A DNA stretch of 64,000 bases from Marthasterias glacialis (GCA_911728455.2 OU452240.1:7397352-7461351); one strand, 5' to 3'; shown: positions 23,401-35,288, counted from the stretch's first letter. Notes: generated by a model from the letters alone, not told the origin. Translations and numbers: made by a program.

Positions 23401-25985
23401 TATCAAAAAGTCATCAAATATTTTGGTTCAGTGCTGTAAAAAAAAAAACTCCTGAAAAAGTCAGTCTCATCAGAAAATACTGACCGTGGTCAGCTCAGTG
23501 ATGTTGTAGCCTGTAATGCTACAGATCGGCGCTAGTTGTAAGATTGTCAATAAAAATAAAATGCTCAGCAATGAGACGCACCTGATGAAACTTCTAAAAA
23601 ACTGTTCTTTAATGATGAATAAACAAACTGACTGATGTAGATATTGGTGTAAGTTCTTAATCCGGATAATTGATACTAATGATAATACACAAGGTTGATG
23701 GTTCTGGATGAAGTTGACGGTAAATAATTTCAAGTGGTGACGACAAAGTTGTGGTTTACAAAGGTGGCAATAAAAAGTTCTATAGATGACCCAATTGATT
23801 ATAGTGGTTGTGGTGGCGTTACTTTGAGGTGAAGTGAGTCAAGTTGAGGTGGTGGCGGTGGTGGTTCGACTGAGAATAAAAAAGGAAAAAATAAGGAATC
23901 CTAAGTAAACATGTATGCACTTTATACCAAATCTGACAATAGCCAATGTACTCTTAGAGATGGACAATTATCTTCAATGCCCATAGACTTAAGATCAACA
24001 AACTAAACGCCTTAATCGCTTGCAATAGCAGCATGTCATCTACATGTACACATACAGCTGTACGTGCAATAACCAACGTGACTTTTACTCCAAAACAAAG
24101 TCCTTATTTCTGAACATTAAGACAATTTAAAGTTATTTAAAAGAGCAATATATAGATCAAAATTAAATTAATCACCCACTTTGCTGAGCTGATCAGGATT
24201 ATGACAAAAGGAATGTGTTAAAATGAAGGTTTCTTTGACAATACATGACGATTTATAAACTTGACTTGACGATTTATAAACAAGAAAAAGCATGACTTTT
24301 AGCAAAGCGCCCTCTGTTGAGACTGCAAAAAGCGGGACGCTGCAAAAAGCCAGTAGCTGCGCAAGCGCAAACAAACAAAATAAAAAATAAATAAATATTC
24401 CGGCGGCTACAGATGTTAGTCCATTGCCTGATTGTCTATTAAACACAACTATCTGCAGCCAGAAAAGGAATATTTCAGCAATTACTGCTAACAAACTAGT
24501 TCATTGAGCAACTACGGGATGAACGCCCAAGAATTCTGAAAAGTACCTGTTTCAATTTAATAAACTGAGGCTCCAAAGTTAAAGAACTAATTCAGTCCAT
24601 AGACAAAGTATGGCAGGGTGATGACAAAAGATAAACATGGATGTTTGAAGAATAATATGATAAAATAATTTGTCATTTTAAAAACTGCAAACTTACCTAA
24701 TTACATCATACTTCAAATATTTTGTATTAAACAACTTACAGGAAACACTCCAATTTACATTCCAACATAATGAAATTACGTATACTTGCAGCTCTACAAG
24801 AATTATATGATTATGGTTTATCTGCTGCAGGTCCATCCCAGAAGACATTGAAGAACACGATGCAACCGTTGAAATCCAGTAATCAAACAATGTTGATAAT
24901 GTTTCTAAAAGGTGTTACTGTTACCGTCGTTCAAAAATGTTCATGAATAAGAAAATTCTCCATTTTAACCCTAATTCAACATAATCATTCAATCATTGTT
25001 CTTTAAAGTTTTGCACTTCATATTATTACTTCTAAAAACACATTAAGTTTTATAATCAGTTTGCTTATATTCAAACATTGTTGTTACTAGGTGGAAAAAC
25101 CCACCAATTTTGACATGGGCCTCCTTTATGACCTACTGATTAATATCACCCTACGAACCCTCCACATTGTTTTGTTTGTTTGTTGGTATGTTTGTTTTTG
25201 TTAATTTTATTTTTTTATTTAGTTCTCCCCTACATTTTGTACACATGGGAGGAAGCATTATACCAAACAAGAAATAAAACTTTATATTTTGCTACCATAC
25301 CCTAGTAGACACTAATTCACAGTTCACAACCAATGACACATGGTTAAAGTTTGACTCTTCACAACTTGATAAACACACAGTGGTATGATAATTATTAAAC
25401 ATTATCAGGTGTTAGGCATTCATCCGAATAGCTCTTACTTTTGTAAAGTTTAGATATAGGTTGTATCACACCAAGCCTCAACTAATAACTTGTGCTACTC
25501 TTAGCAATGGAATTTTTTTTGTAATAACCCGTGACTATTTATACCATAATGTAACAAAAGTTCAACAAAAATTACACCATCTGTATATTGATTAGTGTAA
25601 CTTGGGTCAATGCTCAAAAGTATTTATGAGCATAAATACATTGTACATTGTGCATGCAACCCTTTTCAACAAAAAACATATAATCGCGTTACTGTAAAGT
25701 TAAGTATATTTATGACAGTTAATAAAGGTATTTTGTTAAAAAACAAAAAAAACTCACATGTTCTTTCTTTCGTATAGTAACACCCCAATAGCTTCCTCCT
25801 AGAAACATTTTCCCTCTTACAAGTCAAGGAATGTATACTAGGTTTTGCCTGCACATAATCGTGTTGGCTAGGAAAACATTGTGGGATAACAGTGGCAACG
25901 TTCATCTTAGCCTTGCTTGTGCATCAACTTTAGTATTTGAATCAATACTTAGTTAATTACCCAAAGTATCGTCACATGAATATTT
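23401..25985. other. Intron sequence without recognisable genes
   Basis: AT-rich, with a GGTGGTGGC-rich patch near 23840-23870. The 5' terminus of the Helentron should lie in the first part. Nothing else supported. Confidence 0.4.
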
Positions 25986-26730
25986 AATATGTCAATCTTC
26001 TCATCACCATATCCCAAGATGTACACACCTGACTTTCAAACTTATTTCAGTTATAGACTGATCCTTGAGCATTGGAAGTTGGACAATGATAATTAAAAAG
26101 GTAAACATCCGACTATCAAACTTTTATCACTAAAAGACTCCTAGGGCATTGAAGATTAGCTTTGGAATGCTGTGGCCCCATGTCGACTTTGACCTTTGGC
26201 TCAACTTAAAGTTAGACTATGTCTCAGAAACTATGTTATGTTCAAACTTTTTTCGATAAAGACTCCTTGGAGAAATGACATTAGCTTTAAAATACCATGA
26301 CCTCATATTTACCTTGACTTCTGGGTCAGCTGGAAGTTTGACTAAATCTAAAAAAACACGCATTCATTCTTCAACCTTTTTTAATATAAACTCCTTGGGC
26401 ATTGAAGATCAAGTTTTGTTAACCGTAACCATCGACCTTGACTTTTGGGTCAACTGGAAGTTGGACCATATCTCAAAAAGTATACACACCCGATGTTCAA
26501 CTTTTTTAAGTGATAGATTCCTTGGACATTGGAAACTAGTTTTAAGTTATCGTGACCCATGTTCACCTTGACTTCTGAGTCAACCGGAAGTTTGACCATT
26601 ATCTGAAGAAGTATACCTCTGATTTTCAAACTTTTTCGGTTATAGACTTCTTGGGAATTAAACATTAGCCTTAAAATACCGGTACCCATATTGGCCTTAA
26701 CACCAGGGTCAACCGACGGCAAGCTATAAT
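25986..26730. repeat. About 125-bp tandem repeat, 5-6 degenerate copies
   Basis: A phrase close to CCTTGACTTTTGGGTCAACT followed by GGAAGTTTGACC recurs near 26190, 26315, 26437 and 26570, each with CTCCTTGGGCATTGAAGA-like sequence between. It is related in wording (GGAAGT, TTGACC, GGGTCA) to the satellite at 41.6 kb. Confidence 0.7.
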
Positions 26731-26914
26731 AATCTCAAGAACTGAAAATAAAGCACCTAAAGACACAAAAATCGGAACAGCTTTGATTTTGTCCTAAAGA
26801 CAAAATCTTAATGTCTAGTTTTTTAAATATTTTTTACATAAACTTTAGTTGTAAGTTGGGTCTTTATCCGACATTTCAATAGAGGAGAACAATAGAGGAG
26901 TAAAAAGACAAAGG

Positions 26915-27200
26915 AAAGATAAAAATCTTGATCCGACAAATCAAAGGATTTGCGAAGATTGTCGAGTTACCCTATAAAATTATTCAACATTTCTATAGAG
27001 AGGTAAAAATCTTGATCCGACAATTCAAAGGATTTGCGAAGATTATCGAGTTACCCTATAAAATCATCTTCTATAGAGAGGTAAAAATCTTGATCCGACA
27101 ATTCAAAGGATTTGCGAGGATTATCGAGTTACCTTATAAAATTATCCGACATTTCTATGGAGAGGTAAAAATCTTGAGCCGACAAATAAGCAATGGATAA
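26915..27200 (+). repeat. 84-bp tandem repeat, 3.3 copies, frame-preserving
   Basis: AAAAATCTTGATCCGACAA begins at 26921, 27005, 27083 and (variant) 27167, giving periods of 84, 78 and 84 bp. The 78-bp copy lacks exactly six bases. A stop-free plus-strand frame runs through all copies (26928-27200), giving a 28-residue unit with FKGFAKIIELPYKII. No known domain. See findings. Confidence 0.8.
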
Positions 27201-27399
27201 ATGAAAGGGGAGCAATAGGTGAAAAATGTGAGGTGACAATTTTATGAGGTGATTGGAGAGGTAAAAAAATATATATTGATAATGCGCACGTAATTATTAA
27301 CTATAATATTATTGTCATTATATAAACAACAGACAATGATAACATCTCTTTTTGGAATATTTGGTGGCCCTGAAAAGAGCCGAGAAGCCGCCGCCGCCG
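27201..27399. other. Spacer before the polymerase remnant region
   Basis: AT-rich; no terminal repeat of the nearby virus-like element could be recognised. Confidence 0.35.
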
Positions 27400-27921
27400 T
27401 TACTGCCCACTACTTCCAGCGAATTGTGGCCAAAGCCTTGGGGGTACCCCGGGAATTCGGTCCCCCTCGAAAAGTAAGTCATAGATAAAGTTTAAACTTG
27501 GTCTATGGCCTAATTCGGGGACAAACATCCCGGGTTGACCGTCGGCTTCCACCAGGTCATCGAGGAAGCCTTGGTAGTAACAACGCGGTAGATAAAGACG
27601 GAGGATAGACGGCATCCCCGGAATGAGAAGGGGGAGACCTACCCTCATGATGTATTGTCTCCAGCCAGCGAAAGTCTTCTAGGAGGATAGGTCTCTCTCA
27701 TTAGTTTGTAGGACGTCCATATAATCGGGCCTCTCGCATCTCCTCACAGCAACCCAGGCCGCCTTCTGAGAAATAATGTCTTCTTGAGGATCGTGGGGGT
27801 TGACTCCCCCACCTCGACGGTTTCGCATTTCGGCATTCCCAGATTCCCGCCATTGTTCTAGTAGTTCTATAGGTGCATAGGAGATGCGTTCGTAGAAGTT
27901 GTGTTCTGCTTGATTCGACAC
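27400..27921 (-). pseudogene. Unidentified 173-codon frame with one in-frame stop
   Basis: Minus-strand frame, GC-richer than its surroundings, interrupted by a single TAG (27679-27681); both halves are in the same frame. The first half is rich in Arg/Glu (YAPIELLEQWRESGNAEMRN); the second reads MRVGLPLLIPGMPSILRLY and FVPELGHRPSLNFIYDLLFE. I do not recognise a family. It has no ATG at its 5' end (an in-frame TAG lies about 13 codons above the first GTG), so it is a fragment. Its neighbour on the other strand is a protein-primed DNA polymerase remnant, so it may be another gene of the same Polinton/adintovirus-like element; that is inference. Confidence 0.45.
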
Positions 27922-28049
27922 GATGAAATGACGCTAAAAAATCCAGCAGTGGTACCGACAGGATAAGTGGTCACCGACGGTATAAGCCTCTTATTTCATC
28001 TAGAAGTTTGGTCACCGGGTCAGTCAAGCCAGGCGGGATGGGGATAGTG

Positions 28050-28735
28050 ACCCAAATAAAGCTATCATAGCTGACACTATGAAATTACAGGGTAACTCGG
28101 CATACGGGAAAACAGTGACGGATCAGTTAAAACATGTAGACGTTATAGTGTGTTCTGAGGATACTGGCCTACCTTGATCAATCAAAAACGCTTTAAAGCA
28201 CCCCATTCAGTAGGCGGTGGTATGTACGAAGCAGACATGTTCAACCAATCGATCAAATTGAATCTACCCATTCAGATTGTTTTTTTTTGTCTATCAGTAT
28301 GCAAAACTGCACATGCTCGAGATTTATTTTGACTTCTTGATGAAGTTTATCGATCCTTGCGATTTTCAGATGTATGAGATGGACACCGAGTCTGCCTACA
28401 TGACCCTATCGGGTAACAGTCTCGATGACGTGATCAAACCGAGTATGAAAGACCAATACCAACGGGGAAAACACCTGTGGTTTCCGCGGCAGAACGCCCG
28501 AACAGTACAGTTATGATAAGATGACTCCGGGCTGTTTAAGAAGTAGAGTTGAAGGGTGAGGGTATAATTGCATTGTGTAGCAAAACGTACTTTTGTTTCG
28601 GAGCCACTGATAAGTTCAGCTGTAAGGGTCTAAACAGGCGAAACAATAAACTCACCAAAGATAAGTACATGGCCGTATTAAATACCAGAACGTCGGGTGG
28701 GAGTGTAAACAAGGGTTTTATCATGAAATAATAAG
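28050..28735 (+). pseudogene. Protein-primed family B DNA polymerase remnant (Polinton/adintovirus-like)
   Basis: Plus-strand frames broken by at least three shifts or stops keep family-B polymerase signatures: MKLQGNSAYGKT (28079-28114; motif B, K-x3-NSxYG), QYAKLHMLEIYFDFL (about 28300-28345), and MDTESAYMTLSG (about 28380-28415; motif C, where the usual DTDS reads DTES). Further on are CSKTYFCFGATDKFSCKGLN and KYMAVLNTRTSGG (28570-28705). This combination is typical of the large polymerases of Polintons and related integrated virus-like elements. Only the C-terminal third remains; the exonuclease and TPR domains are absent. Dead copy, described only. Confidence 0.8.
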
Positions 28736-29127
28736 GTAGGCTCGACCCTAATGGTTGTGTATAGGCCCGTACTTAATCATCATCTATAAAACAACATGAA
28801 ACCCTATAACTGTTAATAGGATAAATCCTAGTAACTTCTAGAGGGTGGGTTTAGAGACACCAAACCCTACTCTGAATCACCAACTTACCCCGCAGTCTCG
28901 AATGACATTGAAAGGATTGCTCGGAAAGTCAAGTCTCTACCATCTCCTCCTCCTCCTATTCATCTCTGGCCTCTTCACTTCAAGTCTACCTCCCAACTCC
29001 CCTTCTCCTTCTATTCGAGTATCTCTAGCCTCTGAAACTTCAAGCCTGCCTCTCCCTCCTCATCTTTGTCTTGACCAACACCACCATACATAACTGGCAG
29101 TTTTAGTAAAAAATATTTATTCATCGA

Positions 29128-29463
29128 TTGAACCTCGAAAGGTCAACATCTATGGAGGAGGATGTTGATGATGCTGGTGAGGAAGGTTCAAACGGAGATA
29201 CCGAAGAAGATGGCGACGGGACTGATACCGATACCACTGATGAATTTGACTCAAGCGATGGTGATGATGGGGATGATGATGGTGAAGATGATGATAACGT
29301 GGCTGGGTGGGGAGAATACGACGACGGTTCCAATGAGGAGAATACTGACGAAGAAAGTTCGGACGATGAATATTACGACGATGAACATGGGGATGACGAC
29401 GATGGTGACTGGCGAGGGGGATTGATTATACAACGCACGTGCTGGCTAGATTCCCACACGTAG
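29128..29463 (+). CDS. Short acidic Asp/Glu/Gly-rich ORF, 111 codons
   Basis: A plus-strand frame that is more than half Asp, Glu and Gly, for example SDGDDGDDDGEDDDNVAGWG. It starts ATGAACCTCGAAAGG-like sequence at 29128 and stops at 29461-29463. Codons vary between GAT/GAC and GAA/GAG, so it is not a pure simple repeat, but the other plus frame (29162-29425, Met/Thr-rich) is also open, as expected of GATGAN-rich low-complexity DNA. It lies 400 bp downstream of the polymerase remnant. It could be an acidic protein of that element or merely low complexity; no function is assigned. Confidence 0.35.
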   Translation: MNLERSTSMEEDVDDAGEEGSNGDTEEDGDGTDTDTTDEFDSSDGDDGDDDGEDDDNVAGWGEYDDGSNEENTDEESSDDEYYDDEHGDDDDGDWRGGLIIQRTCWLDSHT

Positions 29464-31598
29464 CTTGAACGAATTTTCCTATTGGCTGAAATTCTTTATT
29501 ATGTAGAAAATCAACCAATAGAAAACAACAAACGTGCTAGCTGATTTCATACATGTAGCTTGTAACGAATTTTGCTTTTGGCTGAATTCTCCTATTGGCT
29601 CACAGATCGCGCACAAGGCCCTTGTTGCATAATGCAAATACAATGCTGAATATGCATGATGGAAGGAGCGCTGGCTCTTCGGGCAATCGGGGTCAGACAT
29701 TGGAAACTTGTAGCCTCAAAAGAGGGTGCTAGAATAACAGAAAGATCAATGTATAAGGTTCGTAACAATATTGTGTCAATATATGGAACAGCTTTATCAG
29801 GAAAGACTAACGACTTTGGGACTTATGTTTCTCTCAGACAGAAGAACTTTAAAAAACAAAGTGTTTTATTGGCAAATTGTTGATGTCCGCTCACTTTCAT
29901 TTTATGATTAATTGAAATAATTTGTCTCAGGTTAACCCTCGTCAGGCAGAGTTACATACTCTTTATCACTTGAAAGCTATAACGGATGCTTATAAATTTT
30001 CTATACAATTGTTCGTTTTCCAGAGATGTTTTCGGGATATCGGGAATAGTTTGATTTTGGAGGGTTTTCAGTCATTTTGTATGAAGCTGAGGGAGGGGTT
30101 TTGGGTTTCTTGGTTTGGTTTGGGGTTCTTTTTATTTATGCTTGTGGTTATTTTTGAGGGTGATATGTTTCTAACTGGTTTTTGTAATTGTTGGCTACAA
30201 TTTTTACCTTTGTGCAAAATATTGTGAGCCAATCCATTAATTGTGTTACGTGCGGCTAATTCATAAGCTTTCCAAAAGAACTAGGGCACGACAGAGACAG
30301 GATAAGACATAAACAAATAACCAACCAGCAATTATTTTTTACAAAAGTAATTTATTAAAGCAAGAGAATAATCTAAAAGTTTATACAGTTCAAGTAAAGG
30401 ACCCTACGGTACCGGAGATTGAAGGATTGGTTGTCCATGTTATGGTTGTCCCTCAGGCCGACGTCTCTATCGCTGGTAGGCAGACGGAGCAGTGGTGGTG
30501 TTGTCACACTAGACCGGTCTGGCCCAGGCCGTCTAGGAAGAGCTTCAGCGTCGGGCGTGGGTTTTAGGGACTTCCATTCCAACGAATCCACTTAGGCAAA
30601 AGTTTCTCCCATCTCGTTTGGCTGTAATACGTGTCAGGACAAAGTCTTTTCGTAGAGGGTGAAGACCCTTCCGGCATACGTGGGATCTGGAGATCGAAGA
30701 TGTCGCCAAAGATCCAAGTGGGCCTAGGGCTTTAGGCCATCAGTGCAGGTGACACCCATCCGGGGTGGAGGCGAGCAGAGCCCCTGGCTGACTCGATGGG
30801 GTGGAGTGATAAGTGTATTCAAGCATGAGAAATACCCTGTCTTATATTATAGTCTTACAAATTTACGGAATGTTATGGGTAGTTACATTAATCAGTGTGC
30901 CCCCCTGCACATCAACAATAACAGAATGGGATACAAGCACAATAGTATTAAACACCATAACAAAACAACTAAGTCTACATTTTGTGCACCACATTCGTGC
31001 AGGTGTTTCTCAATACCACAGGTGGGCCATAAGAGGTAGAAGATCAGTAAAAAAAAAAATTAAAGGTGAAGAGAAGGCCATCTGTAACAATTGTAATACA
31101 ATATGTAACTACATTCTTATTGTTGACATGGGTCTGGTAGTACACATCTTTTGATGACAGTTTTCATACTTTCAAAGTTCTTTGACAACCCCTGTTCAAC
31201 GTCAGTATGTCTAAAGATTTAAAATACATAAATAAATAAATAAGTAAATAAGTTATAAATGTGTTAGAATTAAAAGAATTTAATCCCTGAGAGTTTCTGG
31301 GAGAGAACTCACATGCGAGAGAATCTACGAAAAAAAAACTTAAAAAGGCATCAATTTTGGCAAATGGATGATTAAAAAAAAACACTTCAACGGCTGTTAG
31401 TAAACAGGTAGTTAGAAACTGGTAGGTCATAAAAACCATACAGGACACTTTAAAACGTAAGTAAGCGAAAGAAACCAAAGTATTGAATGGAGAGAAGGAA
31501 TGCCAAGTTGAAATAACAGAAATAACTCAATTAATGTGAGAGTTTAATTATCCAATAAAATACTGTATTGGTGAATCAACAATGGTGAACCAAAGACA

Positions 31599-31634
31599 AC
31601 TAGAGCTGTGTTTGTACCAAAACAAACACAGGGG
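31599..31634. repeat. 36-bp motif, copy 1
   Basis: ACTAGAGCTGTGTTTGTACC and the following AAAACAAACACAGGGG match 32362-32396 with about four differences. The core TGTGTTTG...CAAACACA is an inverted repeat, so this may be the tip of a small transposable element. Confidence 0.55.
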
Positions 31635-32361
31635 GGATCTGTTGGTAAAATATGTTATGAATTCGGTCGCACACCGTTACATAACTCTTATTAAATATGT
31701 ACCATTTGAATTTCCTGTTTGAACGAGAAGAAGAGGTTAATTAGATTAATGAATAAAATAAACATGTCACATTGGTTATTTACTTCAAAATGACACAAAG
31801 AAGATAAATTAATCTTGTGCACTTTAGAGGATATGAACTGACGCACATATCAAACTAGTAGTTGTGTATTTCAGTCACCGATGTCGTAATGATGACGTTA
31901 CTGGCTGTGTTGACTAAGTTTAGTTACACTGAGAAATGTAGGACGTCATGTGTTGACTTATGTCCTATGTTATAGATCATCACTGTCCCAATATTGTGTA
32001 TAAAACTGTAACAATATTGTCCCCATGTGAAATAATATCTGAAGGTTCTGTCAAGGTATAAAATGTTCAAGTTTTGTTACCGTTTTTTTGTGGCTGCTTC
32101 AGGAAAACAAATGTTGCCGTTAGCGCTAGCTCTAGTCAGAAATCTGTACAGTCATATTGTATAGCGCCCTCGCTGTTATGGGTAGGGTACTCTCACAAGT
32201 GACATCATGTTGTTTATGTATGCCTATTAAGTTAGACATTAAGCTTTGATTTGATGTATTGTTTGTGGTTTTTAAGACTGTAGTTCTTGAGATCAGCCGC
32301 GCACAAGTTTCACTGTGTTAAAGCAATGAGATTGTTCAAAAACCAAAAAAGAAATTTAAAA

Positions 32362-32396
32362 AACTAGAGCTGTGTTTGTAGCAAAACAAGCACGAG
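32362..32396. repeat. 36-bp motif, copy 2
   Basis: Second, direct copy of the motif at 31599-31634, 763 bp downstream. Confidence 0.55.
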
Positions 32397-33201
32397 GGTT
32401 TCAGGTTAATAGAAAAGTAAAAAAAGAAAAACTAGATATATTGTGATTGTAATCAACAATCACAAAGCTGTTCCGAGTTTGTTTGTTCTACTACAATAAT
32501 TGGGTCCATGGAAGTGATGATTGGAATTGATGTTTCTGAACGCAACCTTCATTAACAGTGCATGGTTTGACATGATGGTGATGGGAGGAAACAAGTATTT
32601 GGTTTTTTGCCCAGTTGAAGTCATGCCATTTTGTACATTGCACTGCATGTATATCATGAACCATAACAAAACAAGTAGGCCTATACATGCTTCGATATAT
32701 TTAGATGTTTATATGTAATACACAAAACAAAAAAACAAATATGTATGAGAAATCTTCAAATGGTTGTTTGATGAAATCATATTAAACTGGAATAGGGACA
32801 CATGCACATTGTATGTAAACTGTAAACCCTGCCCAGTCCCATTATGAGACCTTCAGTTGTTATGATTATGTCAAATAGGAATGTAGATGTACAGTATTTG
32901 TTACAATTACAGAGTACATGTATTAGTAAATTTTTATAAAACAGAAATAAACGTTCTTTTTTATCTGTTCATTTATTTCACTGTTTGACTGTAATTTCAT
33001 TTGTCTAAATAACATGCTGATGTTTTTATAGACCCAGCTCAACATTGATAAACAGACTGTAAAGGCTTCCATTCTTTGCTCAAATCAAAATATTTTTATC
33101 AAAACCAAACTGTGAAAATGTCAGCTCATTTTGTCGTTTCATTTGCGAGAAAACAGTTAAAATGCGTTTAGCACTTTTGTACGCTTTCCCATTTTTGTAG
33201 G

Positions 33202-33328
33202 TAGAGTTTTCGTCTCACTGAGACGAAAACTAATTTTGGATCTTATTTCATATATTATTTAAAAAGACAATAAAACTTCAGCCAAAAATTTTTCACGGAA
33301 AGGTTTCTACCATCATTATCTTTATACC
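33202..33328. repeat. 127-bp dispersed repeat with hairpin, copy 2
   Basis: Counterpart of 1094-1220. The hairpin GTTTTCGTCTC-ACT-GAGACGAAAAC is perfect here. It lies 450 bp upstream of HNMT-like exon 2. Confidence 0.65.
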
Positions 33329-33776
33329 ATGTAGACATATATAAAGCTGTGAACATATGGTTTTTCTTCTTACCAATGTTGAGCTGGGGCTTTAAGAATG
33401 GTTGGGAAAGAGGAATGCTGCACCGTCTGACGATATTGTTAGAACTTGAGTTTGAAATGTACTGGCCGAATGAAATGTACTACAAACCTCAGCCGTAACG
33501 ATAGATCTTGAATTTTTCACCGCCCATACCAGCGCTAGATATTTTCTCTCAGTGGCCGAGTACGCGTTTTGCGTTGGTTAGTCTCTTACTTGGGAACGCT
33601 ATAGGAAGCTAGGAAACTATACTCACTTTCGAGAACTGCGCCAATACATGTTGTAATCAAGCTCATACGGTCTATGATTTTCATCCTTACTACAATAATG
33701 GGGACAATGCATACCTAACTAAGACTACATTTCGTGTATCACTATTTTCTGAATTGTTGTACTTTTATTTTAACAG

Positions 33777-34109
33777 GTGAAATTGAGGACAGAATGTTAA
33801 AGATAATCCGAGACAGGAACGAGGCTATTCGTAACATTACAGCTACGGTCGTGGAGCCAGCGATTAAGGTGGTGGAGGAATACAAGAAACGTGTCGTCAT
33901 GGAGCAGACTGAGCTACACGACATCAGTTACGATTGGCGGATAGAGACGTTAGATTCCTACTTGGAGAACGGTGAAAATGACAGCATGAAGTTCCACTTC
34001 ATCAGCGCAGTACAAACGATCTACTACACGAAAAACATACGGGCTACTATCAGAAATCTATATGACCGGCTTGAACCTGGTGGCATGTTGCTGATTGTCG
34101 TAGTATCTG
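33777..34109 (+). CDS. HNMT-like methyltransferase, exon 2 of 3
   Basis: Central exon, residues 78-187. The acceptor TTTATTTTAACAG precedes GTGAAATTGAG; joined to exon 1 it gives Gly-Glu-Ile-Glu after SAM motif I, as in HNMT. It holds the acidic post-I motif TVVEPAIK (Glu ~103, expected to bind the SAM ribose), DISYDW, and FHFISAVQTIYYTKN followed by EPGGMLLIVVVSG, which parallel the family's FIHMIQ-YY and LIIVVSG blocks. The donor is G|GTATGT at 34110, phase 1. A start at an upstream GTG or ATG within this exon would lose SAM motif I, so it is an internal exon rather than a separate gene. Confidence 0.88.
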
Positions 34110-34443
34110 GTATGTGTGAATCTTCCATTATGGCCAATCGAATTAATCCCCAATTATTTCAGACAGTTAGCTTTTCACGGGTTTTTGATTGCATGAGTCA
34201 TTTACAATGATTTGTTTTAAATTCAAACATTCTCTTTAGACTTCTCACGAAAAATGTTTTGCCTGCTTTTGAGATTCGTGATCTACGAAAGACTACAGTA
34301 AGCTACTTGAAACTAAATAACCCAACGCAGCGATATTGGGATTATCTTCATCATTCAATAAAATTATATCGATATCACTCCACATGCAGAATTATTTTGT
34401 TATTGTCTGTTCCATTTTGCTCTTTATATATTTTATCAAACAG

Positions 34444-34796
34444 ATTTGCCTAACTCTGGTTTTGCAAATATAATAAAGATGACGTCTTCTACCGAGTCTT
34501 ATGAAGACATTCGAGAAATCTGCCGATTAGAGAACATTCCCATTTTTCAGGAACATCTCATTGAAGAGCGGACAAACATTACCTGGTGCTTCGATGATTG
34601 TGGAGATAATAACGAAGAAGCAAATCTACTGTTGAACTTCATCACCAGTATGACCGACTTTAACAGAGATGCTCCTCCTGCAGTCAAGAGTAAGGTCTTG
34701 AGCTTTATGAAGTCCGATTCTTTCTCTGAGACTAGAGAAGGACAGGTGTATATGATGGGAGATTCACAAGCTTTTATAATTAAAAAACAACATTAA
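34444..34796 (+). CDS. HNMT-like methyltransferase, exon 3 of 3
   Basis: Last coding exon, residues 189-304 with stop. The acceptor TATCAAACAG precedes AT-TTG, in phase with exon 2 (codon GAT). It encodes the HNMT C-terminal half: SYEDIREICRLENIPIFQEH, then ITWCFDD-CGDNNEEANLLLNFIT, DAPPAVKSKVLSF, and a last strand GDSQAFIIKK. The block order and the acidic NNEEANLLLNFIT helix match vertebrate HNMT. The Asn near the C-terminus that contacts histamine in the human enzyme is not evident, supporting a different amine substrate. The 334-bp intron before it holds no repeat that I recognise. Confidence 0.87.
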
Positions 34797-35288
34797 TATT
34801 TTTGCGTGATGCAAACAAAAAAATAATTTTACTGAAAACTGGTCGAGTTGTGTAGAACTGATTTTCATTGACCGGTAAAAATTTGTCTCTGGAAAAAAAA
34901 AATCTCATTATTTCTGAGGTTTCAGGACTCTCCAATCAGATTACAATTTGTATCAATATTTGATTTATTTTTTCCCCTTACTTTTTGTCCTTTTCTTTCT
35001 TTTTCTACAAAAGTAATATTAATGGTCAGGACATACATTCTTTGTACAATGCATCATTCAGAAAAAGTCAACTGTTATAAGTCAGCATGAAAAAGACTCT
35101 GGTTACAAACAACATACAATTGATGTATACATCATATCGATGTCAAAGTCACAAGCGGACTCGTTCAAACCTCCGCTCCAAGATAGGGCACGAAAAACCA
35201 GGTGGAAATCGAGGGCGTTTTCCTTTGTTGGGTTGTGTGTAAAGGTACGGGTGTTGTACAAGTGTTGAGTTCAGCCTATTGATGTATT

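Larger units (their letters stand above)
29464..33201. other. Intron sequence with dispersed scraps, no gene
   Basis: A direct repeat of TAGCTTG(TA)ACGAATTTTNC with CTATTGGCT lies at 29461-29605. A G-rich block near 30670-30800 has no domain. Two copies of a 36-bp motif are listed separately. No other feature is supported. Confidence 0.4.

Noticed and set aside
34237-34308. Extra exon in the second HNMT-like intron (acceptor CTCTTTAG, donor near 34308)
   Set aside because: Including it breaks the phase with exon 3, while exons 2 and 3 join directly in frame with a family-like reading.
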